Shown: in pieces, positions 16,751 to 25,471 of the stretch | Position numbering within the stretch: the stretch's first letter is position 1 | Layout of the letters: each line of letters begins with the position of its first letter | NCBI RefSeq assembly: GCF_913776365.1 | Contig: NZ_CAJYMO010000250.1 | Coordinates: forward strand, 1 to 41,083 | Direction: 5' to 3' | Source of the DNA: an uncultured Chryseobacterium sp. | Lineage (GTDB): Bacteria > Bacteroidota > Bacteroidia > Flavobacteriales > Weeksellaceae | Length of the DNA stretch: 41,083 nucleotides | Made by a program: the position numbers and the translations under genes | Notes under the pieces: generated by a model | The model's database searches: none | Told to the model about the DNA's origin: nothing | Seen by the model: the letters and a program-made list of their open reading frames with translations, nothing else

Positions 16751-16780
16751 TTGATATTTGTAAATAAGGTATTAAATTTG
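16751..16780 (+). promoter_or_regulatory. Promoter of the Prc protease gene
   Basis: TTG at 16751-16753 and TAAATTTG at 16773-16780 are separated by 19 bp, a textbook Bacteroidota promoter. The leader to the ATG at 16858 would be about 70 nt. Confidence 0.75.
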
Positions 16781-16857
16781 ATAGTTTGTAACGATATAAA
16801 AAAAGTGACTACTTATTACATACTTTTTTAAAATTAATAAAAATACAGTACAGATTT

Positions 16858-18987
16858 ATGTGGAAAAATTTTAAGTTGAATAAATTTTTACTCCTCATTC
16901 CATTAACAAGCCTCATGTTTTGTTTCAACTCGCCAAAAAATGATGACGAAAAGATGCAGACGATAATGGTGAGCGTCAAAAATACACTTTCATATTTGCA
17001 TTACAGCCCGAAACCGATCAACGATGCCTATTCAAAGGATGTGTACAAGCATTATTTTGAGCTGGTGGATCCGGGAAAAAGATACTTCGTACAGTCGGAT
17101 ATGAATGAATTCGGCAAGCACGAAACCAAGCTGGACGATTACATCAATCAGGGAGACCTTACCTTTTATAAGCTTACCATTGACAGATTGTACCAGCGGG
17201 TAGACGAGATTGATAAAATCACACAGGATATTTTCAGCAAGCCGATCAACCTTGAAGAAGATGAAACCCTGATCCTCGAGCCGAAATCGAAAAAAGTTCC
17301 GGCCAATAAACAGGAACAGTACAATGAATGGAAGAAGTTCATCAAGTACAATATCCTTCAGGAAATTGAATCGATGAACAGCAAGGAAGAAGCCCAGAAA
17401 GAGAAAAAAGACTCTGTTCAGAAATACAACCTGAAAGACACCATCAAATACCAGCCGCTTGCCCCGGACCAGAAGCTGAAAAAAGCAACGGATGAGGTAA
17501 AAGACCTTGTCAAAGAGACCTTTACAAGGTTCAAGAAAAGAAAGAAAATGGATTGGTTTACCGTGTACATGAACGCGTATACAGAAGTTTTCGATCCGCA
17601 CACCAACTATTATTCGCCTAAGGACAAAGAGGATTTTGATACTAATTTTACCGGTAAGGTAATTGGTATCGGTGCGATCATCCAGGAGAAAAAAGGGAAT
17701 CTCTACCTGGGAGCCTTAACGATCGGAGCTCCTGCATGGAAGTCGAAGCAGCTTTCGGAAGGTGATAAAATCCTGAAGGTAAAATCCAAGCCGAAAGAAG
17801 ATGCGGTAAATGTGGTAGGCATGCTTTCTGATGAAGCAGTAAGGCTGATCAGAGGTGAAAAAGGAACTCCTGTTACCCTGACCGTACAGAAAAAAGACGG
17901 AACCATCAAGGATGTGACCATGATCCGTGAAGAGGTGGCTATTGAAGATACTTTCGCAAGAAGCATCGTGGTAAATTCACCAAATGGGAAAAAATACGGA
18001 TTTATTAACCTTCCGAGCTTTAATGCTGATTTTGAGAATCCGAACGGCAGAAATGCTTCGGATGACATCAAAAATGAAATCATCAAGCTGAAAGGTCAGA
18101 ATATTGAAGGGATCGTACTGGACCTGAGAAATAATGGCGGAGGATCGCTGACGGAAGTAGGGGATATCATGGGACTGTTTATGCAGGCAGGACCCTATGT
18201 TCAGGTAAAAGACGGAAACGGGAAAATACAGACGTTAAAAAATAAAAACGAAACCCCGGTATGGACAGGCCCGCTGGTAATCATGCAGAATGAATTGTCT
18301 GCCTCGGCATCGGAAATCCTGGCCGGAGTGATGCAGGATTACGGAAGGGCTATGATCATAGGTTCCCCGCAGTCTTTCGGGAAAGGTACGGTACAGACTT
18401 TCGTAGATCTTAACAGGTTCCTGAATACGGAAGATGATTTCGGATCCCTGAAACTGACCATCCAGAAATTCTACAGGATCACAGGAGAATCTACCCAGAG
18501 AAAAGGCATTGTCTCCGATATTCAGATGAAGGATTTCTTTACCTATGCGGAAATCGGTGAAAGGTATGACGAATTTGCACTGGCATGGGATAAAATTCCG
18601 GCTACCAAGTTCCAGCCGCTGAATTACTTCAATATAAAGGCACTGGAAGCCAAGAGCGCATCCAGGATGGCTAAAAACAGCAATTACCAGCTGTTGCTTG
18701 AATCGGCTCAATGGAGAGAAAAACTGGACAAAGAGGAAACCATTACCTTAAACATGAACAAATTCAATGAGATCATGAAAGAGAGGAAAGCCCAGATCGA
18801 AAGATTTAAAGTGCTGACGAAGTTTGACAACGGACTGAAATTCATGATGTATCCGGCCGAAATCGAAAGGGAGAAGAAAGATGAAGCATTCAAGAAAAAA
18901 TCTGAAATGTGGATCAAGAACCTCCGGAAAGATACCTATCTGCAGGAGGCCATGAATATCATTGCCGATATGAGTGTAAAAGCATAA
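16858..18987 (+). CDS. Carboxy-terminal processing (tail-specific) protease, Prc family
   Basis: The 709-residue protein follows the E. coli Prc plan: an N-terminal membrane or lipoprotein-like signal (MWKNFKLNKFLLLIPLTSLMFC), a helical N-terminal domain, a PDZ domain around 235-330, an S41 peptidase domain and a C-terminal helical domain. The catalytic pair is most likely Ser483 in ELSASASEI and Lys509 in FGKGTVQ, matching the Prc Ser/Lys dyad. It probably acts in the periplasm on protein C-termini and cell-wall hydrolase adaptors, as in E. coli. Cys22 could be lipid-modified, but its upstream residues (LMF) are a poor lipobox. It is monocistronic, with its own promoter and a strong terminator. 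Confidence 0.93.
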   Translation: MWKNFKLNKFLLLIPLTSLMFCFNSPKNDDEKMQTIMVSVKNTLSYLHYSPKPINDAYSKDVYKHYFELVDPGKRYFVQSDMNEFGKHETKLDDYINQGDLTFYKLTIDRLYQRVDEIDKITQDIFSKPINLEEDETLILEPKSKKVPANKQEQYNEWKKFIKYNILQEIESMNSKEEAQKEKKDSVQKYNLKDTIKYQPLAPDQKLKKATDEVKDLVKETFTRFKKRKKMDWFTVYMNAYTEVFDPHTNYYSPKDKEDFDTNFTGKVIGIGAIIQEKKGNLYLGALTIGAPAWKSKQLSEGDKILKVKSKPKEDAVNVVGMLSDEAVRLIRGEKGTPVTLTVQKKDGTIKDVTMIREEVAIEDTFARSIVVNSPNGKKYGFINLPSFNADFENPNGRNASDDIKNEIIKLKGQNIEGIVLDLRNNGGGSLTEVGDIMGLFMQAGPYVQVKDGNGKIQTLKNKNETPVWTGPLVIMQNELSASASEILAGVMQDYGRAMIIGSPQSFGKGTVQTFVDLNRFLNTEDDFGSLKLTIQKFYRITGESTQRKGIVSDIQMKDFFTYAEIGERYDEFALAWDKIPATKFQPLNYFNIKALEAKSASRMAKNSNYQLLLESAQWREKLDKEETITLNMNKFNEIMKERKAQIERFKVLTKFDNGLKFMMYPAEIEREKKDEAFKKKSEMWIKNLRKDTYLQEAMNIIADMSVKA

Positions 18988-19009
18988 CGATTGCTATAAC
19001 CATAAAAAG

Positions 19010-19037
19010 AACCGCTGCCTATTTTTAGGCAGCGGTT
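19010..19037 (+). terminator. Terminator of the Prc protease gene
   Basis: AACCGCTGCCTA and TAGGCAGCGGTT form a perfect 12-bp stem with a TTTT loop, followed by TTT. Confidence 0.88.
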
Positions 19038-19212
19038 TTTATGTTTGATGACGATCTGCTTTTATTCAGAAACTTCTACATCTGGATCATTACATACAAC
19101 ATAAGATACAGGAATAGCAGATAAAAGTGATGGATAAAATGATCAGATTCTGTCATAAAATAAAAATCACTAAACTGACTCGGCGATTTTCATTTTACAG
19201 TAAGTCAGTTAA

Positions 19213-19716
19213 TTACTTAATCTCCACACATCCTACACGTCCTCCGGCATTTCCGGTGGGCTGGGTATGGAAATCATCGGCAGCGGCATGAATAATCAGG
19301 CCTTTCCCGATGATGTTTTTAGAAGGATCCGTGCATCCCAGGCACCATTTGTCGGTGGTAAAAGTCAATACGGCATTTCCATCCTGGCCGGCGGTAAGGT
19401 TTCCGATATCGCCCATATGGAAATGTTCGGCACCCCATTTTCCGTGATCGTCTTTGGCCGGGTTCCAGTGGCCTCCTGTTGAGGTTCCGTCGGCAGCTGA
19501 ACAGTCACCTTTTTCATGAATGTGTACGGCGTGAATTCCAGGGGTAAGATTGGTGACATCAAGTTTCATGATGACCTCGTTTCCTTTTTGGGTAAATTTT
19601 GCCGTTCCTCCGGTTTGGGTATTGCTCTTGGACATCACCTGGTAGGTATTGGTGGTTCCGCAGGATACTGCAAACAGGGCACATCCGGCAAGTAACAGAA
19701 GACTTTTGCTTTTCAT
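19213..19716 (-). CDS. sodC: Cu/Zn superoxide dismutase, lipoprotein
   Basis: SodC removes superoxide outside the cytoplasm. The N-terminus is a lipoprotein signal ending at the AVSC box with Cys19. Copper ligands are H65 and H67 (HAVHIHEKGDC), bridging H83 (GGHWNP) and H143 (IIHAAADDF). Zinc ligands are H83, H91, H100 and D103 (HFHMGD). The structural disulfide C72-C163 and the guiding Arg160 (GGRVGC) are present. An unusual extra CLGC pair (C125, C128) follows Trp124. The gene is divergent from the AraC-type regulator, which may or may not control it. Confidence 0.94.
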   Translation of the reverse strand: MKSKSLLLLAGCALFAVSCGTTNTYQVMSKSNTQTGGTAKFTQKGNEVIMKLDVTNLTPGIHAVHIHEKGDCSAADGTSTGGHWNPAKDDHGKWGAEHFHMGDIGNLTAGQDGNAVLTFTTDKWCLGCTDPSKNIIGKGLIIHAAADDFHTQPTGNAGGRVGCVEIK

Positions 19717-19834
19717 AGATCAATAATTAAGTGATTATGTGCTAATTTAAAAAAGATTTTCCGGAAAGTTTTCATCACGGCAACGGTTTTTTACAATCTG
19801 CAACAAAAGACAAGCATTTTCCTGGAAATCCTGA

Positions 19835-19842
19835 TATTTTTG
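19835..19842 (+). promoter_or_regulatory. Candidate -7 element for the AraC-type regulator
   Basis: TATTTTTG matches TAnnTTTG and lies only 14 bp before the TTG start, implying a leader of less than 10 nt. No TTG is present at the expected -33 position. Confidence 0.4.
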
Positions 19843-19856
19843 CAGAAAATACCATT

Positions 19857-20759
19857 TTGGAAGAATATAAAAAGAGAATTGTAAAAGCGATCCGGTATAT
19901 TGATGATCATCTGGACGAAGAACTGTCCCTGGAGCAGGTTTCGGAGGTGGCTGCGTATTCCCCTTTCCATTTTCACAGGATCTTCCGGCTGATGACCGGC
20001 GAAACGCTACAGCAGTATATCATCCGGAGAAGACTTGAGAAAAGTGCTTTCTACCTTGCCCTGCGGAAAGAGTTCAGTCTCAAAGATATTTATCTCCAGT
20101 CCGGTTTTTCCAGCCATTCAGCCTTCAGCAAAACCTTTAAAAACTATTATGGCATCTCACCATCAGGGTTCAGGAAATCGGTTCCCGAAAGCTTTCACCG
20201 GATCATTCAGGAACAGAGCAAGAATGGACAAGTCAGCACGGTTTTCAGCGATTACCTTTGCCATATCGAAAATCTTTTAAACTGGACCGATATGAATATA
20301 ACCATTACCGTCACCGAACTTCCCGAAATGCATCTGGCAGCCGTGATGAGCCTGGGAATCGCCAACGTGGAAACCTCTTATGGCACCCTGATTGACTGGG
20401 CAAAAGAAAAAGCCCTGTTTCCTGACGATCATGTAAAAATGATCTCTGTTTATCACGACAGCTTTAAAGTGACACCCCCTGATAAAGTAAGGATTCATGC
20501 CTGTATGCTTTTGAAAGACCGGCTGGAAAAGCAGGAAGGTGAAGTTTTTCCGGAAGCCCTTGATGCCGGGAAATACATAGTCGGCAGCGGGGAAGTTACG
20601 CTGAACGATTTTGAACAGTGCTGGGTATCACTGTTCATCTGGATGAATGAGAACGGATATGCCATGCGTAAAGCCTTTCCTTTTGAGATCTACCATACCA
20701 ATTTCAAAGAACATCCCGAAGGCAAAATGACGGTTGATTTCTGCATTCCGGTCAGTTAA
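19857..20759 (+). CDS. AraC-family regulator with C-terminal GyrI-like ligand domain
   Basis: The 300-residue protein has two helix-turn-helix motifs at the N-terminus (about residues 8-105, with LSLEQVSEVAAYSPFHFHRIF and the second one ending GISPSGFRKS). An effector domain of GyrI-like type (about 143-300) follows, including a run ending IYHTNFKEHPEGKMTVDFCIPV. This layout is that of Rob/BmrR-like small-molecule sensors. The start is TTG at 19857, because the first conserved residues (EEYKKRIVKAIRYID) follow immediately and no ATG precedes them in frame. It is divergent from sodC. The ligand is unknown. Confidence 0.88.
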   Translation: MEEYKKRIVKAIRYIDDHLDEELSLEQVSEVAAYSPFHFHRIFRLMTGETLQQYIIRRRLEKSAFYLALRKEFSLKDIYLQSGFSSHSAFSKTFKNYYGISPSGFRKSVPESFHRIIQEQSKNGQVSTVFSDYLCHIENLLNWTDMNITITVTELPEMHLAAVMSLGIANVETSYGTLIDWAKEKALFPDDHVKMISVYHDSFKVTPPDKVRIHACMLLKDRLEKQEGEVFPEALDAGKYIVGSGEVTLNDFEQCWVSLFIWMNENGYAMRKAFPFEIYHTNFKEHPEGKMTVDFCIPVS

Positions 20760-20823
20760 GCGGACAGGATTTCCGGCACATTCAGTAAGAATATGATTCT
20801 GTACATCCATGAAATCTGCCTCT

Positions 20824-20847
20824 GGCTTCTTTATTTCTGAAGAAGCC
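20824..20847 (+). terminator. Terminator-like hairpin after the AraC-type gene
   Basis: GGCTTCTT and AAGAAGCC form an 8-bp stem with an 8-nt loop. A T-rich stretch with TTTTTT follows some 10 bp later. Confidence 0.5.
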
Positions 20848-20931
20848 ATTTCATTATCTTTTTTCCCCTTAAATAACTACCGGACCCCGGATTCATGACC
20901 GGTTTGATATGCCTTCTTCAACAGGATGGAA

Positions 20932-20964
20932 AGAATATTCTCCCATCCTGAAAGACAGGCTGTC
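20932..20964. repeat. Inverted repeats upstream of the TonB-receptor promoter
   Basis: CAGGATGG (20932-20939) pairs with CCATCCTG (20943 region to 20950), with palindromic AGAATATTCT between them. Next to it is GACAG-G-CTGTC (20954-20964). These lie about 40 bp upstream of the LytTR-type boxes. Role unknown. Confidence 0.35.
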
Positions 20965-21004
20965 TCATACAATGTATCTTGACTGGGCAAAATAGCTCGG
21001 AATC

Positions 21005-21035
21005 TACGGTTCGGAATTCAAAATCTACGGTTCGG
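21005..21035 (+). promoter_or_regulatory. LytTR-type operator pair upstream of the TonB-dependent receptor
   Basis: Two identical copies of TACGGTTCGG start at 21005 and 21026, a 21-bp period or two helical turns. Identity extends over 14 bp (AATCTACGGTTCGG). The downstream copy ends 9 bp before the -33 TTG. Paired direct repeats of about 9 bp with 10-13 bp spacers are the known architecture of LytTR-domain binding sites. The same arrangement appears at 26953 and, in weaker form, at 24055. Confidence 0.75.
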
Positions 21036-21044
21036 TGACAAAAA

Positions 21045-21076
21045 TTGAGTATCCCTGAAATTTCAGCCTACTTTTG
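21045..21076 (+). promoter_or_regulatory. Promoter of the TonB-dependent receptor gene
   Basis: TTG at 21045-21047 and TACTTTTG at 21069-21076 are separated by 21 bp. This promoter overlaps the upstream TTG codon of the longer open frame, so translation must begin at the ATG at 21095. Confidence 0.75.
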
Positions 21077-21094
21077 AACCGTAATAAAGAAACT

Positions 21095-23311
21095 ATGACA
21101 ACAAAATTACTCTTTTTCGTCTCATTTTTTTTGGTAACCCTAAGCTTTGCACAGATTAAGATCTCCGGGAGAGTGACCTATAAAAACAAAGGAATAGGAG
21201 CGGTAAATGTAACCCTGAAGGATACATATGACGGGGCAACCACGGGTACAGACGGGCATTTCTCTTTCGAGACTTCAGAAAAAGGAGATCATACCCTTGT
21301 CTTTACCCATCCGAAATATACAACAGTTGAAAAAAATATTCCTGCCGGAGATCAGGACCTGGTGGTTGATGCTGAAATGAAGGAGCAGGTTGGCGAAATT
21401 GATGCGGTCGTTATCTCCGCAGGATCTATCGAAGCCAGCGACAGGAAAAGGGCAACGGCAGCATTAACACCGATGGATATTTATACGACGGCAGGCTCTC
21501 AGGGACAGACCACCACCGGATATAAGTTCCTGCCGGGTGTCCAGAATGCCGGGGACAGTGAAGGCCTTTTTGTAAGAGGCGGCACAGGAGCCGAAACCAA
21601 GTTTTACATTGACGGAAACCTGGTCAACAACTATTTCAGCAGCTCGGTTCCGGGACTGGCAGGAAGGGAGCGTTTCAATACTTCCATTTTCAAGGGAAGC
21701 GTGTTTTCCAGCGGCGGATATTCCGCATTGTATGGCCAGGCGCTGTCATCGGTCCTGTTGCTGGAAAGCGTGGATATGCCGGACGAAACCTCTTATTCCT
21801 TCAGCCTTTTTCCTTTTTCCTTAGGTGGCGACTATCAGCACCTTAATGAAAAAAAGACATTCAGTTACGGCATCGATGCCAGCATTTCCGACTTAGGGCT
21901 GGTAACGAAGGTCCTGAATTTTGAAACGGATTTTATAAAAGCACCAAGAAATGTTTCAGTCAACGGGAATTTCCGGATCAAAACAAAGTCAGGCGGATTC
22001 CTGAAATACTACGGGAGCTTTGATACCAATTCGCTGACAGTTTCACAACCCAGCCTGGAGCAGAACTATGATGAACAGCAGCCTGCAGTCAACGGGAAAA
22101 ACACCTTCCACAGCCTTACCTATAAAAAGAAAATGGGCCGTTACCTGATGAATCTGGGATCTTCTTTCAGCATCAATAAAAATGACCTGGAAATAGGCAT
22201 TATCAATGCAGGAAACAGATTGGGAAATGTCAATATGAATACGGAAGGCCTGTATTGGAACAGCAGGGCGGTCTTCGAGAGAAAGATCGCTGCCGTAAGC
22301 AACATAAAAGCAGGGTTTGAACTTCTTTCCGAAAACGATAAGACGTCATTTTCCGTACTGGATGCGCCGCAGCAGGAAAATACGGTCCATAATTTTACCT
22401 CAGCCTTATTTGCAGAAACTAATCTGGCTTTCGGGCGCAATTTTTCTGCCAGCTTCGGAATAAGAACGGAAAACTCCGGTGTTCTGAACCAGTGGAACCT
22501 GGCCCCAAGGTTTTCAGCCGCCTATCGTCTTTCGGAAAAATGGGTTACTTCACTGGCCTACGGGATTTTTTACCAGACTCCGGAAGCCAAATATCTGACC
22601 CAAAGCTTTAAGCAGGATTTCCAGAAGGCAACCCATTATATTTTCCAGATCCAGCGGAGTGAAGAGAACAGGACGCTGCGCATGGAAGCTTTTTATAAAA
22701 ATTACAAAAATTTAGTAAAAACTTCAGCTTCAGGTTTCCGGAATATCGTCCTGCCAGGTTACGGAAACGGTTTTGCAAAAGGCGTTGAGGTATTGTGGAG
22801 AGATAAGAAAAGTATCAAAAATGTAGATTACTGGATATCATACTCTTATCTTGACAGTAAAAGGGAATTCCTGAATTATCCTACAGAATTATATCCGAGC
22901 TTTGCTGCAAAGCACAATATTTCCCTTGTGGCAAAGAAGTTCGTTACCCCATGGAAGACAGGTTTTAATTTTTCCTACACCTACACTTCCGGCCGGCCTT
23001 TTTACAATATCATAGCTCAGAACGGGGAGAATGTACTGAAATCGGAAGGCAAGGTGAAAGATTTCAATTCATTGAACTTCAGCCTCAATTATCTGCCGAA
23101 CCTGGGAAAAAAGGATGCCAAAGCATTTACCATACTGGTAGCCGGTATCAATAACCTGCTGGGTAATAAAAATATCTACGGGTACCGGTTTTCTTCCAAC
23201 GGCCAGATGAGTGCACCCGTTCTGCCGGCAGCCCAGACTTTTGTTTATATCGGTGCACTCATCAGTTTCGGGATCGACAAAACCCAGGAAGCCATAGACA
23301 ACAATCTTTAA
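21095..23311 (+). CDS. TonB-dependent outer-membrane receptor with carboxypeptidase-like regulatory N-domain
   Basis: The 738-residue protein has a signal peptide (1-19, cleavage likely LSFA|Q), a CarboxypepD_reg-like beta domain (about 20-110, KISGRVTYKNKGIGAVNVTLK), a plug domain (GVQNAGDSEGLFVRGGTGAETKFYIDGNLV) and an outer-membrane barrel. It is short for this family and there is no SusD-like partner, so a glycan-uptake role is not supported; a small ligand such as a metal chelate is possible. The ATG at 21095 is chosen because the frame further upstream lies inside the promoter. It is followed by a periplasmic helical-repeat protein 44 bp later, and its promoter carries the strongest LytTR-type operator pair in the window. 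Confidence 0.9.
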   Translation: MTTKLLFFVSFFLVTLSFAQIKISGRVTYKNKGIGAVNVTLKDTYDGATTGTDGHFSFETSEKGDHTLVFTHPKYTTVEKNIPAGDQDLVVDAEMKEQVGEIDAVVISAGSIEASDRKRATAALTPMDIYTTAGSQGQTTTGYKFLPGVQNAGDSEGLFVRGGTGAETKFYIDGNLVNNYFSSSVPGLAGRERFNTSIFKGSVFSSGGYSALYGQALSSVLLLESVDMPDETSYSFSLFPFSLGGDYQHLNEKKTFSYGIDASISDLGLVTKVLNFETDFIKAPRNVSVNGNFRIKTKSGGFLKYYGSFDTNSLTVSQPSLEQNYDEQQPAVNGKNTFHSLTYKKKMGRYLMNLGSSFSINKNDLEIGIINAGNRLGNVNMNTEGLYWNSRAVFERKIAAVSNIKAGFELLSENDKTSFSVLDAPQQENTVHNFTSALFAETNLAFGRNFSASFGIRTENSGVLNQWNLAPRFSAAYRLSEKWVTSLAYGIFYQTPEAKYLTQSFKQDFQKATHYIFQIQRSEENRTLRMEAFYKNYKNLVKTSASGFRNIVLPGYGNGFAKGVEVLWRDKKSIKNVDYWISYSYLDSKREFLNYPTELYPSFAAKHNISLVAKKFVTPWKTGFNFSYTYTSGRPFYNIIAQNGENVLKSEGKVKDFNSLNFSLNYLPNLGKKDAKAFTILVAGINNLLGNKNIYGYRFSSNGQMSAPVLPAAQTFVYIGALISFGIDKTQEAIDNNL

Positions 23312-23355
23312 TCAGAAAAAAATAACAGTAAAAAACAATTTAATATTTAGAAATC

Positions 23356-24003
23356 ATGAGAAAATACCTTTTAACTTTTGCTTTAGCTTTTACCGGTTTA
23401 ACTGCTTATGCCCAGTCCGGTTACGAAAAAATAATGGCTGAGAAAATCAGTAAGATCGAAACTTCAAAATCCCCGGAAGATTTCCAGGCGCTGGCGAATG
23501 ACTTCCAGAGAATTGCCGATAAGGAGAAAGATAAATGGCAGCCGAGCTACTATACAGCACTTGCCTATATCCAGAAAGGACGGGCGCAGATGCAGGGCGG
23601 CAACAACCAGGCCCTGGAAGAAACGGCAGACCAGGCCCAGAAATTCGTAGATGCGGCCGAGTCCCTTCAACAGGATAATTCCGAGATCCACCTGCTCCAG
23701 AAAATGATCTATTCCCTTAAGATGATGGTAAACCCGATGGAAAGGTTCAGGACTTTCGGGTCGAAAGCTGCAGAAGAACTGCAGAAAGCCGAGCAGCTGG
23801 ACCCTTCGAACCCGAGAGTAACGCTGATCAGGGCTGAAGATACTTTTTATACACCCGAGCAGTTCGGCGGAAGCAAGACGAAAGGGATGGAGCTCTTTAA
23901 GGCAGCCCTGGAAAAGTTCAATACTTTTAAACCGAAAACAGCATTGGACCCAACCTGGGGAAAATCGGAAGCCCAGTATTTCTTAAACAGTGCCGAAAAA
24001 TAA
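23356..24003 (+). CDS. Secreted TPR-like helical-repeat protein
   Basis: The 215-residue protein has a signal peptide (MRKYLLTFALAFTGLTAYA|Q) and then a fully helical, Ala/Gln/Glu-rich chain with TPR-like spacing, for example QPSYYTALAYIQKGRAQMQGG and AAEELQKAEQLDPSNPRVTL. It is probably periplasmic. It lies 44 bp after the receptor gene and ends at a terminator, so the two form an operon. I infer that it assists the receptor or reports on it to the neighbouring kinase, but no specific function is visible. Confidence 0.82.
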   Translation: MRKYLLTFALAFTGLTAYAQSGYEKIMAEKISKIETSKSPEDFQALANDFQRIADKEKDKWQPSYYTALAYIQKGRAQMQGGNNQALEETADQAQKFVDAAESLQQDNSEIHLLQKMIYSLKMMVNPMERFRTFGSKAAEELQKAEQLDPSNPRVTLIRAEDTFYTPEQFGGSKTKGMELFKAALEKFNTFKPKTALDPTWGKSEAQYFLNSAEK

Positions 24004-24022
24004 TCATCATTACATTCCTTTA

Positions 24023-24047
24023 AAAACCTTCTCTTACGGAAGGTTTT
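24023..24047 (+). terminator. Terminator of the receptor/TPR operon
   Basis: AAAACCTTC and GAAGGTTTT form a 9-bp stem with a 7-nt loop, followed by a T-run. It separates the receptor operon from the kinase operon. Confidence 0.88.
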
Positions 24048-24054
24048 TTTTATT

Positions 24055-24085
24055 TACCTTTCAGCCATGAAAAGTAACCATTCAG
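24055..24085 (+). promoter_or_regulatory. Degenerate LytTR-type operator pair upstream of the kinase gene
   Basis: TACCTTTCAG (24055-24064) and AACCATTCAG (24076-24085) repeat with the same 21-bp period; the flanking CC extends the match. Each differs from TACCGTTCGG at two or three positions. The second copy ends 10 bp before the -33 TTG, as at the other two sites. This suggests autoregulation with weaker binding. Confidence 0.5.
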
Positions 24086-24095
24086 CCGGAAATAA

Positions 24096-24126
24096 TTGGT
24101 GCGGTACCGAGAATCGGTTAATTTTG
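24096..24126 (+). promoter_or_regulatory. Promoter of the kinase operon
   Basis: TTG at 24096-24098 and TAATTTTG at 24119-24126 are separated by 20 bp. The longer reading frame that opens at 24096 coincides with this promoter, supporting the ATG at 24144 as the start. Confidence 0.7.
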
Positions 24127-24143
24127 GATCAGGAAAATCAGTT

Positions 24144-25460
24144 ATGAAACGTAAAAACCTTATTACCCTCTGCTGGATATCACTGGCTACCTCCATGGTC
24201 TTTTTCCTTGGCTTTACGGATGAAAAGACGCCGGAAAACTTCATGCTTAATCTGGCGGTATGTTCTATGTATTCGTTTGTATTGGGAGCAGGAAACGGCT
24301 TTATCAATGATTTCCTCAATAAAAAATTCCCATGGTCTGAGGCGACTACGAAAAGGGCAGTCATCAGCATCATATCCATCCTTATTGCCAATACGGTGAT
24401 GTTATACTTCTGTAACTATATGAACTTCGTGGTATTTCAGAAAGCGGTAACCACGGAAGAATATTTTTCCGGTAAGTATGGCTTTATCAATTGGTTCACC
24501 ATCAATATAGCCCTGCTGATCTCCGCTTTTCTTCATGCCAAAGGATTTATGGAAGAGCTGAAGAAAACCTCCCGGAAAGAAGTGGTGGAGCAGAAGCTGA
24601 TCGCCAAATCGGCCAATGCCCAGTTTGAGAGCCTTAAAAACCAGCTGGACCCGCATTTCCTTTTCAATTCGCTGAATGTCCTGAGCTCGCTGATCGATGA
24701 AAACCCGAGACAGGCACAGAAGTTTACTGCCTCCATGTCAAAGATTTACAGGTACGTGCTTGAACAGAAAGATAAAGAGCTTGTCACGGTGGAAGATGAA
24801 CTGGAGTTTGCCAAAACTTACTGCGACCTGTTGAAAACGCGGTTTGAAGACAGCGTGGATTTTGTTTTCGGGGTCAGAAAAGAAGAGTACAGGCAATTTG
24901 TAGTGCCGCTCTGCCTGCAGCTGTTGCTGGAAAACTGTATAAAACACAATTTTGCGACTTCATCCAAACCGCTGGTTATAAAAATTTTCTCTGAAAACGA
25001 TACCCTCTGTATCGAAAATAACCTTCAGGTACGCGAGCAGATCAAAGAAAGCTCAGGGATCGGGCTGGCCAACATCGTCCAGCGGTATGCGCTGCTTACC
25101 AGGCGCAACGTCTTCATCGAGAAGTCGGAAGACTACTTCAAAGTGAAGCTTCCGGTGCTTTCTTCCAAACCCAGTACGGTAAGCGTTATACCGGAAAATA
25201 GAAATGAATCCTATGAAAGGGCGCAGAAACGCGTCAAGGAAATAAAAAGCTTCTACAGCAACCTGATTTCATATGGTATTATCATTCCATTTTTAATCAT
25301 TATCAACCTCGTCACAACTCCTGAAAATATCTGGTTCTTTTTCCCGATGCTGGGCTGGGGGATCGGAGTGGTGGCACATGGCATGAGTGTTTTTGCCATC
25401 GGTAAAAAGTGGGAAGACGAAAAGATCAGGCAGATTCTTGAAAAACAAAACAAACGATAA
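24144..25460 (+). CDS. LytS-type sensor histidine kinase with C-terminal 2TM domain
   Basis: The 438-residue membrane protein has four predicted helices in about 1-135. A LytS/YehU-type kinase core follows: the His-kinase motif LDPHFLFNSLNVL with His171, the N-box LLENCIKHN with Asn264, and a G-box SSGIGLANI. A C-terminal 2TM domain (about 355-438) has two hydrophobic segments and the ends ERAQKRVKEIKSFY and WEDEKIRQILE. The 2TM domain is the same type as in three small neighbouring proteins. Its likely partner is the LytTR response regulator at 27722. The start is the ATG at 24144, downstream of the promoter. The next gene begins 11 bp later. Confidence 0.9.
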   Translation: MKRKNLITLCWISLATSMVFFLGFTDEKTPENFMLNLAVCSMYSFVLGAGNGFINDFLNKKFPWSEATTKRAVISIISILIANTVMLYFCNYMNFVVFQKAVTTEEYFSGKYGFINWFTINIALLISAFLHAKGFMEELKKTSRKEVVEQKLIAKSANAQFESLKNQLDPHFLFNSLNVLSSLIDENPRQAQKFTASMSKIYRYVLEQKDKELVTVEDELEFAKTYCDLLKTRFEDSVDFVFGVRKEEYRQFVVPLCLQLLLENCIKHNFATSSKPLVIKIFSENDTLCIENNLQVREQIKESSGIGLANIVQRYALLTRRNVFIEKSEDYFKVKLPVLSSKPSTVSVIPENRNESYERAQKRVKEIKSFYSNLISYGIIIPFLIIINLVTTPENIWFFFPMLGWGIGVVAHGMSVFAIGKKWEDEKIRQILEKQNKR

Positions 25461-25471
25461 ATTTTAAAATC

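Noticed and set aside
20932..20964. Inverted repeats as a terminator or phage attachment site
   Set aside because: No T-run follows and no integrase or tRNA is nearby.
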